From Diabrotica undecimpunctata (taxonomy: Eukaryota; Arthropoda; Insecta; Coleoptera; Chrysomelidae), in NCBI RefSeq assembly GCF_040954645.1, contig NC_092806.1, forward strand, positions 130,347,151 to 130,411,150: 64,000 nucleotides of DNA, written 5' to 3'. The translations under genes were made by a program, and so were the position numbers. The notes beneath the pieces are model-generated. The model was not told the DNA's origin. It was given only the letters and a program-made list of their open reading frames with translations, and ran no database searches. Of this stretch, positions 56,760-64,000 are shown piece after piece (position 1 is the stretch's first letter; every line of letters begins with the position of its first letter).

Positions 56760-58150
56760 TCCCTGTAAATGTTTGAATTTGGAATAAACCTGTGATGGCA
56801 CGAAGAACCTTAGATTGAACTCGCTCTAGTATTGCTATGGTTCTATCTGCAGTTCCCCACAGTTTGATTCCGTATGTCCAGATGAGCCGGATGATTGCTT
56901 TATACACTAATATTTTGTTATTATACATAATGATAAGGTGGATTTACGGCCGAGTAACCAATACTGTTTTTGAATTTTATTCCTAATTGCTTTCTATTCA
57001 TCCAGATGTGTGTCATCCATGTTAGCCTATTGTCAAGCTGTAATCTAAGATATTTCACAATATAATTTTGCTTCGTTTATCTTTATCTTCCATTTTTTAG
57101 TCCATTTTTCAATTTAATGTATAGTTTGTTGTAATATTTTATCTGCTTCCATGGGATATGGAGTTTTAACCAAAATTGCAGTGACATCTGCGTGTATAGA
57201 AGTTGAAATATTGCTTTTCTTCGGTTTGAATAGTAATTCTGGATGTCAGACCGTGTCAAATGCTTGACTAACATCCAGGATATTCGCACTGCAAAAGCTC
57301 ATTTCCTGGAAGGCTGATTGTATCTCTTCTGCCACCCCATGTACTTCTTCAGTTGTGCCGTGTTTTAAGCGAAATCCGATTTCATAATTAGGTATAATAT
57401 TGTTGTTATGTATATCAATAAATAGTCAGTCTACTTGTAATTTTTTCTGCGACTTTGGACATAACTGGTAATAAGCTAATGGGTCGGTAAGATGTAATCT
57501 TATGTGAAGGTTTTCCTGGTTTTGGAATCGTAATGATTTCTAACTTTCATTATGAAGGAAAGTAGCCTGTTCTTAATATCGAGTTTATGATTTGTGTTAG
57601 ACTTACTATTTCTTTTCTGAGTAAATTATTTAATATGTTGGCCGTTATCAGATCATGTCCAGGCGACTTCTTTTATTGAGGTTTTTTATTAGACTTTTTA
57701 TTCCACTAGGAGTTCGTTAGTGCGATTTTTTAGGTCTATTTTTTTATTTGAGTGGATGGTTCATTTGATTAGGACTGTCTAGATATTCATTAATGTCGTC
57801 ATCTTCATTTGCCCTGTTGTTAGCGGCTGAAATATCTTTTCAAAGTGTTTTGCGAAAGCGGCTACTTTTTAATAATCTGCCTTTAACCATTTTAAACCTT
57901 CTGTTCTAGAAGTAGGTGGAATTTGGTTATGTGGCCGCTTCAGCTTATTTGTGGCCTTCTATAATGAGTAATCATTATCTGGGGTAGGTGTCAGGTTTTC
58001 TAGGTAATGTTAGAAATTGGCGTTATTATGTTGTTTTAGTAGTCCTTTTATTTCTCCACACATTCTGTTCAATTTTGTTGTCTTAAGGAGAACGAGTTTG
58101 ATGCCATTTTTTACGAAGTTTTCGTTTTTTTAATATTTTTGCTCTTATTA
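56760..58150 (-). pseudogene. Jockey RT and C-terminal region
   Basis: KPGHDLITANILNNLLRKEI-type box (KSPGHDLITANILNNLL, about 57660), ITSYRPISLLPVMSKVAEKI (about 57510-57440), KHGTTEEVHGVAEEIQSAF and NILDVSQAFDTV (motif A, about 57260). The frame then jumps after HPELLF to STSIHADVTAILVKTPYP (decayed motif C), so motifs B and most of the palm are deleted. The tail has KQYWLLGRKSTLSL and IRLIWTYGIKLWGTADRT (about 56950-56850). Confidence 0.85.
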
Positions 58151-58349
58151 TTGTTGGACAATCCTTATCGAACCGTTTTCGTTAAAATATATTTTTAGTG
58201 GATTCCCATGCAGCTTCATATATTTGTTTGGTTAATGCTTCGATTCTTATTTCTATTTCTTGTGGTTATTTTGGTGCGATTTTTAGATCAATTTTTTCTT
58301 GTAGGATTTCTTTAAAAATATTCCGGTCTCTTGTTTTATTAGTTAGTCT

Positions 58350-58950
58350 TGGAGGTTGGAGGTGAATATTTTTCTGATGGACTTATCATTATTTCTGCAA
58401 TGATTGGTGAATGATCTGAAGATGATTCATCATTAGATTGTATGTGCAATTATTCTTTTGGTATTCCTTTATAGATAAAAAAGTCAAGTAGATCGGGCAG
58501 TCTATTTTGATCGGTTGGTCAGTAAGTTGGTTTGAAGGTTGGGAGATATTTTAGTTGCATTTCTTTCACAACATAGTATAGGACTCAACCTCTTCCCGGG
58601 GGGATAATCTTGAGCCCCAGCTTTTGTGTTTCGAATTGTAGTCGCTACCCACTAAGAACCTGGGACTTAATGATTTTCAAATCCATTCTCTTTAGGTTGA
58701 TAATTTGGCGGACAATAAACTACTAAAGTGCCTAGTGGGCCAAAATTGTCTTCTATGTAAATTGAAGCAACTTGCAGGAATTTTTTTTTCGATTTTCAGT
58801 AGTTTGTGATGTTTTAGACTATTCCTAATTATTATCGCTGCTCCGCCTCTGGAGTTTCTTTCTACGCAGTAGACCTTACATGAAGTGATTTTAAATTGTG
58901 CACTGGCGAATAAGTGCGGCTCAGATACTAATAGAATGTGGGGCGGCCAT
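58350..58950 (-). pseudogene. Jockey endonuclease domain
   Basis: ILLVSEPHLFASAQFKITSC, VYCVERNSRGGAAIIIRNSL and KHHKLLKIEKK, then a GSDYNSKHKSWGSRL box (GGDYNAKHxxWGS, about 58610). Several frameshifts. Confidence 0.8.
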
Positions 58951-59420
58951 TCAAGGTGTATTGTTTATTTGAAATGATTTCACATTTTTATTTGGGTATC
59001 TTCTAGCTAGTATCTCTAGAAAAGCCTGGCATTTCTTATAATTGGATGGATGGTACATATAAGGTACATTTTGCTGGTTTTCCAAGTTTGTTATTTTAAA
59101 GATGTCTTTGTTGTTTTTATTACGTTTCAGATCGATAAAAAATAGATTATTGGGTTGCTTGTTTTCCCTGTTATGAACATTCATGATTTTTTAACTGTAT
59201 GTGATTCGTCTGCAAGTGTTTTTTGGATATCCTGAATTGAAGTAGTGTACTGGATATTTCTTAAAATGACCCTAAAAGATTTCACATTAGGGACTACAAA
59301 AGTGTGGAACACTATCTTATTTTGTTCAAACGTTTTTTGAGAACTTTATACTGGTCACTTGTTACTTAAATTTTCAGTTTGTCTTCATGTAAGTATACTT
59401 ATTGATGGATTGAAATACGT
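58951..59420 (-). pseudogene. Jockey gag (ORF1) remnant
   Basis: KSFRVILRNIQYTTSIQDIQ, KTLADESHTVKK, then MNVHNRENKQPNNLFFIDLK and KDIFKITNLENQQN: the RNA-binding PRE_C2HC-type region. The CCHC knuckles that should follow are blurred (ANIAILQKIPKC). Encodes no intact protein. Confidence 0.7.
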
Positions 59421-59429
59421 ATTGCGCTT

Positions 59430-60560
59430 TATTTGTTACACTGTGTAGTATAAAAGGTAGAATTGTCGTATGGTCGGAGCATCCTCCGAGGTATTCGGTG
59501 CTTCTGAATGCATCTCGACCGCCGCTCGGAAGGTGGAGCGAAGGTTTTTCGCCTTCCTTGTGGAATTAGCGTTCTCTTGTTCCACACTCGGCAAGAAGCT
59601 CACGGGTGGCTCTGTAGTCACCAAGGGCCCACCAGCAATGCAGAATACCTTATGCAGTTCGAATGTTTCTTACGTGAATAATAGTTTTTATCTTACATGT
59701 ACAATATATTTGATATTCTGATCACGGTGTATACCTTGGATCTCATAGAGATGCCGGCCCTTCACGCTTCAACGTGTGGTCAAGTACGCACTCCACGAGG
59801 TGTATAGGAACAAATGCAGGGTGTTGACTGTTCGTTGACCTTTGACTCCATACCGCCATCTCTCGTGAAGACAACCTCAAACCTACAAAGTCCCGTAAGG
59901 ACTTTGGTTATTTCCGTCGAAAGAGTTTAGCGACGACGTGCTACCTTATCTCGGCCACCGAGTGAGGAGTAATTCTAAGTCCACCCGGGGCTTTTATTTA
60001 GTCCTAACCGTCGGTGGGCCAGTGGAACGCTGTCTCACTTCGGCACGATCCGAAATAGCTACTAGACACGCTATATTTCCCTATTTCGAGGATCAATCCC
60101 TATCCGGACAGAGAGCGTTCTCTCCGAGCTGTTAGTTGCTTTCGTGAGGTAATTATAAGTTCGATTATCTGACTTCTCTTCACCTCGACAAAAGATGGAC
60201 TAACAGTTCATAACACCGGTTCCTATACCTTTTCGTTGGTTTAAATAATGCGTAGCCGACACGGCTTCATACTTATTCACACACTAAAAAGGTGTTCGGG
60301 CTCTTCTTCAAGTGAAGTCTTCTTGATTGACAATGTGTTCACTTTTGGTTAATAATAAAAGAGAAAGAGTTTAAAAGGCACTCGGCCAACAAGGCCTAGT
60401 TGGGGTCAAGATGTGGACCGACTTGATCCCGATCGGAAGATGCGCTGCCTTTTTATGCATTTCTTGTTTGCAACTCCGCAACGATCTTCCGTCGGAAGGC
60501 CAATAACAACAATCGACAATCTTTGCTCTGATTGGTCATTCTGTCAACAGAATTTTTACG
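59430..60560. other. GC-richer block, unassigned
   Basis: About 1.1 kb clearly less AT-rich than its surroundings, sharply bounded, with no frame longer than about 80 codons and no recognised motif. Includes CGATCGGAAGATGC and the inverted CAACGATCTTCCG near 60430-60490. Possibly the LTR or 5' UTR of an unseen retroelement, or a satellite unit. Confidence 0.35.
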
Positions 60561-60895
60561 CTGATCTTATTAGTTTTGTTTAAAGGTGCTTGCTGCAAGT
60601 TTTCTTCTTCACCTACATTACCTAGTGGACTATATTTGTTGCTTATGATTGGAGTTGTTTTGTTATTTTTTGTCATGTTACATTTGCGCTTTTATGTGGA
60701 CTGTATCTCTTCCTTTTACTCAACAGTTTGGAATTCATTTTCTGTCAGTATTTCATCCTACTCGCTTGTACTCGTATATCCATTATCTTCCATTCTCTTT
60801 ATAGTTGTGTTTCTTTGTTAAAAGTAACTATTTGGTTTTGATACTAGCTAAGTTTGTTTTATGCTTTGTGGATCATCTAACATAGGGGTGATTTT
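60561..60895. other. T-rich stretch, nothing recognised
   Basis: A hydrophobic 81-codon frame at 60576-60821 is probably composition-driven. Confidence 0.5.
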
Positions 60896-61132
60896 TTAAT
60901 TTAGTGGTGTCATTTGTTGACTATAGAGTTTTGCGGATACATCGTATATTGTTGGTACTGAGGTGCTAGAAACGACGTTTGCATTATGTGCTGTAGTGTT
61001 TAACATGTTTGTTCGTTGTGAATGTGTTGAATGAAAGAATTCTGTAATTGCTTGTTGTGTATAATTTTGCATATTTGGAATTACATTTTGGTACATCAAA
61101 TTATTGAACGAGCCGCCACTACTATCCTGCAT
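60896..61132 (-). CDS. Short hypothetical ORF (78 aa), Asn/Gln/Ser-rich
   Basis: Starts MQDSSGGSFNNLMYQNVIPN and has PNMQNYTQQAITEFFHSTHS; low complexity, no domain. A GTAAGC donor-like site stands just before the ATG (61146). Could be a remnant of a retroelement ORF1 or chance. Not recognised. Confidence 0.25.
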   Translation of the reverse strand: MQDSSGGSFNNLMYQNVIPNMQNYTQQAITEFFHSTHSQRTNMLNTTAHNANVVSSTSVPTIYDVSAKLYSQQMTPLN

Positions 61133-61139
61133 TATTGCT

Positions 61140-61779
61140 TACCTACTAATGTTAATTGATGGATAATCATAGGATTAAAATTAAATAAATATTTAAGTTA
61201 GTTAAGCTAATAATTCGTATAAAAAATAAATAAATACCTTTTTCAAGTACACTGATAAAACAGCTATCACAAAGCGATAAGTCTGTCCGCACCGGTTTTC
61301 GCAGTCAGATGCAGATAAACTTCTTTTTGTGTAGCATATGTTGTTGTTATTCTCGCACTTTAAATTTTCTCTAATATTCTGTATACAAGCACAGACTATT
61401 TTAATGAGCTTTATTTTAATTTAAAAACAGTTTAAAAACATTATTTGAAATATTTCGTTGGGTCAAAAGTACAACATTATCGATCAATTTTTTTTTTCAT
61501 TTTTTGGGCACACTTTTATAATAATTAACATTTATGTATAATTAGAGGACCGGATGGATAAAGAACTATGAAAATAAGGCAAGGAATAACCATATTATGT
61601 CATAAAAAACCGACAAAGAGAACAATACCAACAAAATATTAAAAATTTCAATGGTAACATGCGCACTTACTTTTTTTTAAATTATAAACAATAACAAAAA
61701 CCAGAATTCGCATTGGCATCAAGCGGTAATTTATGGCACTTCAAAAGTTTTTATTAAAATGAAAATTTACACCGTTGAA
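61140..61779. other. AT-rich spacer, nothing recognised
   Basis: No coding signal. Confidence 0.5.
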
Positions 61780-63010
61780 ATATTTTTAAAATCTAGTCTT
61801 CTGTCTGTTTTACTAGCAGAACGGTCAACAACACGTTTATTAAAGTCTTCAATGTTGTTAAGAAACACTTTTTCAAGCAAGCCATTTGATTAACCCAGTC
61901 TGAGAGACTTGCATACCCCTTAGAATAATATTCGGGTGTTATAATTCATTAAATGCGTCTTTTTCTTTCATTGAGTTGCTTAAAAAAGTTTTTTTCTTCT
62001 TCAACATAGAGAAGCATCTTGCAGATTCGAATGTTGACATAGGTGTAGTCACTAAAACTTTCAGCAGCTTAACAGTTTCTTGGAAAGTAGATATGATTTC
62101 TTCCTTTAAAAGTAATGATAAAAAAGCGGCTTTAGAAATAGTTTGCAGTTCTTCTCTTTCATATAGTAATTTTTTTTCTAGAAATGGATATACGTCTGGA
62201 AAGTTTTTTGATATTCGTTCAAATGCTCTTTCACAAATAATGCGGTAGCTACAAGATCTCCTGTAAAAGTAAATCGAGCCCTAATCTGTGTAAAATAGAA
62301 TCACAAACTGCCACTACTTCTACTTTTTAACAGATATATCGGACAACGTCGCCTTTTTTGATGACTAGATTCATCGGTTTCTACTAGCTCCGAATCTAGT
62401 TGGCCAATCACTGTATCCATTTCATCACGAATTTTTTGCATTGTCTTTTTAAATGTTTGCAGATCCTGTTTAGCCTTAATGGAGATTTAATCATCTGCAG
62501 TTGCTTAAAAATTATTTCTACATGTGGCATGATTTTATGAACAACTATTAACCAAAATATAAAATCTTTATTCTGTAACTTAAATTTATATCCACCGGCT
62601 TGCTCATTGTTATCAATTTAATACTTTTGTCATTATCTAAAATATCCATGATTTGTATAAGCTACTTTCGGTGTTTATAATTGTATTGACTCCACGTGAT
62701 CAAAAGTTCCATCTAGTTTGTGATGATCGTGGTAATCGGTTATGACTATATCATTCAATACCTTTGTTCTTTGAGGTGACGTAGTAAAAAAAGAACAAAT
62801 CCCAGTTAAATGGACGAAAAAAATTCGAACAAATGCATTAATTGAAGTCGCACTGGTCATTATAAAATTCATCTGATGTGAATAGCAATGTACATAGTTT
62901 GCAAATAGATATTTACCTTTAATTATTTTTTGTACCCCAATTAAACCTCTAGTCATTACTGACGCTCCTTCATAACTTTGCTCTATTAACTTATTTGTAG
63001 AATGTAGAAA
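61780..63010 (-). pseudogene. hAT transposase, ZMYM1-like type
   Basis: Minus strand. LIEQSYEGASVMTRGLIG, then NYVHCYSHQMNFIMTSATSI (the VHCxxHxLN catalytic-domain block) and FFVHLTGICSFFTTSPQRTK (62956-62675); far downstream YPFLEKKLLYEREELQTIS, KLLKVLVTTPMSTFESARCF and SMLKKKKTFLSN (about 62200-61980), the hAT dimerisation region. Stops in between. Ends and duplications not found; the 5' side is cut at about 63010 by the next LINE. Confidence 0.8.
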
Positions 63011-64000
63011 ATGGGGCGGCCAATAGAGCCTGATACACTGCGACCTTTGCAGATCTATTGTGTTTCCCCCTTATTTTAAAGCACTTCATCTAGCTTGGTC
63101 CTCTTAATGAGACTCAACAGCCTTGATAGTGGCCTTTTCATGTAGCCTGGTGCTTCCGGTTTTTCCTCTCCGAGTTCTAGAAACCGCATTCGTGCGAGAC
63201 CTTCGCAATGGCACAGAACGTGTAGAGCGGTTTCCTCTTCTTCCAGACAGAAACGACAGGTGTCCTCTTCTGTCAGGCCTATGAGACTCAGGTGTCTATT
63301 GAGTCTACAGTGCCCAGTGAGCAGACCCACTATCATTCTGACAGTCCTGCGTCTGTGCGAAAGTAAGTCTGCTGTAAATTTAGCCGAATGTCCTTTGATG
63401 AACTGTTTGGCCTGCCTCTGTCCTGGTGAGTTGTTCCACCACTCAAGAGACTTCTGTTGCACCCATTTGTGTATGGCTACCCTTTTTATCGTATTTGCGA
63501 TTCCAAAGAAGGGTTCCGGACCAACCAGTGGTGTAGATGCGCCTTCTCGGGCCAATTCATCGGCCTTCTCGTTGCCACGATGACCCTTATGTCCCGGCAC
63601 CCAGGCAAGTGTCAACCTGTTTTGACTTCCCACCTGAGAGAGGACATCCAAACAGTTCCATACCAGCCATGAATCGACCTGTACCGAACTGAGAGCCTTT
63701 AGAGCCGCTTGACTATCCGAATAGATAACGATGGAGTCGTTATCTACATTTCGGCCGATTAGTTCCATAGCGCACCTGTGTATAGCAGCTAATTCGGCTT
63801 GAAATACGGTCGCGTATGTTCCTAGACATACCCGGACTTCCGTCCTTGGTTTTATGCCATATATTCCAGCCCCCGTACCTGTATCCGTTTTGGAGCCGTC
63901 CGTATACCATATTGAGTTTGCTGTTAGCGGAGGACCAGTTTCCCAGTCCTCTCTTTTTGGTATTATAATTTGAAAATTTTTGTTAAAACTATACTTCGTA
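63011..64000 (-). mobile_element. LINE 3' end with intact RNase H frame
   Basis: Runs off the right edge. Coding ends at 63076; a 3' UTR of about 60 bp follows (GGGGGAAACACAATAG, GGCCGCCCCATTTTC), joining the disrupted hAT at about 63010. The least decayed element in the window and possibly the youngest. Confidence 0.85.
63076..64000 (-). CDS. LINE RNase H and C-terminal zinc motif (partial)
   Basis: Open from the window edge to the stop at 63076-63078. IWYTDGSKTDTGTGAGIYG (first Asp), TVFQAELAAIHRC (Glu), IVIYSDSQAALKAL (third Asp), LTLAWVPGHKGHRGNEKAD (final Asp) complete the RNase H site. Then WWNNSPGQRQAKQFI, GLLTGHCRLNRHLSLIGL and a CRFCLEEEETALHVLCHC zinc motif. I/R1/LOA-type polyproteins end like this. 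No internal stop; the RT lies outside the window, so activity of the whole copy is unknown. Confidence 0.9.
   Translation of the reverse strand, partial: TKYSFNKNFQIIIPKREDWETGPPLTANSIWYTDGSKTDTGTGAGIYGIKPRTEVRVCLGTYATVFQAELAAIHRCAMELIGRNVDNDSIVIYSDSQAALKALSSVQVDSWLVWNCLDVLSQVGSQNRLTLAWVPGHKGHRGNEKADELAREGASTPLVGPEPFFGIANTIKRVAIHKWVQQKSLEWWNNSPGQRQAKQFIKGHSAKFTADLLSHRRRTVRMIVGLLTGHCRLNRHLSLIGLTEEDTCRFCLEEEETALHVLCHCEGLARMRFLELGEEKPEAPGYMKRPLSRLLSLIKRTKLDEVL

Larger units (their letters stand above)
56720..59420 (-). mobile_element. Jockey-type LINE, degraded
   Basis: Minus strand, in order: gag/ORF1 remnant (59420-58960), endonuclease (58950-58350), RT with internal deletion (58150-57080) and C-terminal block (57060-56760). 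Stops and frameshifts throughout. Layout (gag, then EN-RT) and motif style fit Jockey. Confidence 0.85.

Noticed and set aside
60576..60821. 81-aa hydrophobic ORF
   Set aside because: T-rich stretch with no family resemblance; likely chance.
63260..63672. Plus-strand ORFs of 107 and 71 codons
   Set aside because: Shadows of the RNase H frame on the minus strand.

Overview
This is a strongly AT-rich, repeat-dense stretch of animal nuclear DNA, almost certainly from an insect. The evidence is a split SLC17-type major facilitator gene with GT-AG introns, and many degenerate copies of transposon families typical of insects (RTE-, Jockey- and I-type LINEs, Penelope-like elements, BEL/Pao, Tc1/mariner, hAT, piggyBac). 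The mix would suit a large, TE-rich beetle genome, but the species cannot be fixed from sequence alone. There are no bacterial-type operons, CRISPR arrays or plasmid functions.

The only host gene I can support runs on the minus strand from 37,534 down to 15,710. Seven exons (37344-37534, 36871-37119, 32857-32956, 30313-30501, 25843-26142, 19654-19892, 15710-15895) splice in frame through GT-AG junctions to about 483 residues of an SLC17/sialin-like anion or phosphate cotransporter. The first exon, with the start codon, was not found. Its introns are filled with transposons.

Layout: 1-2530, RNase H-bearing LINE (-); 2.9-5.8 kb, AT repeats, an unexplained block with a 34-bp direct repeat and a gag-like coiled-coil ORF; 6.5-8.1 kb, Tc1 element (-); 8.1-8.6 kb, perfect palindrome of a Penelope-like (PLE) terminus; 8.9-15.5 kb, RTE LINE (-) split by a 4.2-kb hAT element (8-bp target duplication), itself interrupted by a second RTE fragment; 16.3-19.1 kb, LINE (+) carrying a 224-bp ribozyme insert; 20.3-22.8 kb, LINE and mariner remnants; 23.0-25.6 kb, DNA transposon with 23-bp TIRs and a 4-bp target duplication (Sola-like); 27-30 kb, PLEs; 31-34 kb, LINE debris; 34.3-35.8 kb, BEL/Pao; 36-40.4 kb, PLE ends, palindromes and AT tracts; 40.5-42.7 kb, Tc1 with an RTE inserted in its transposase; 43.8-45.2 kb, PLEs; 45.4-46.6 kb, LINE and piggyBac; 46.6-47.8 kb, tandem dimer of a fold-back element; 48.2-50.5 kb, the fullest PLE (-); 50.6-51.4 kb, RTE; 52.0-54.0 kb, second hAT with exact 8-bp duplication; 54.6-56.3 kb, second piggyBac; 56.7-59.4 kb, Jockey-type LINE (-); 59.4-60.5 kb, GC-richer unexplained block; 61.8-63.0 kb, third hAT (ZMYM1-like); 63.0-64.0 kb, 3' end of an RNase H LINE with an undamaged visible frame.

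The most interesting signal is RNA-level: at about ten places, mostly PLE termini, the DNA encodes a hammerhead-ribozyme-like core (CUGANGA, a stem II hairpin, GAAA, then a short self-complementary stem III). The sequences differ between loci while the pairings are kept. The best one (17181-17285) has a canonical core and a stem I of over 30 bp, inside a 224-bp ORF-less insert with 12-bp flanking duplications. That is the layout expected of a retrozyme, a small non-autonomous ribozyme retroelement.
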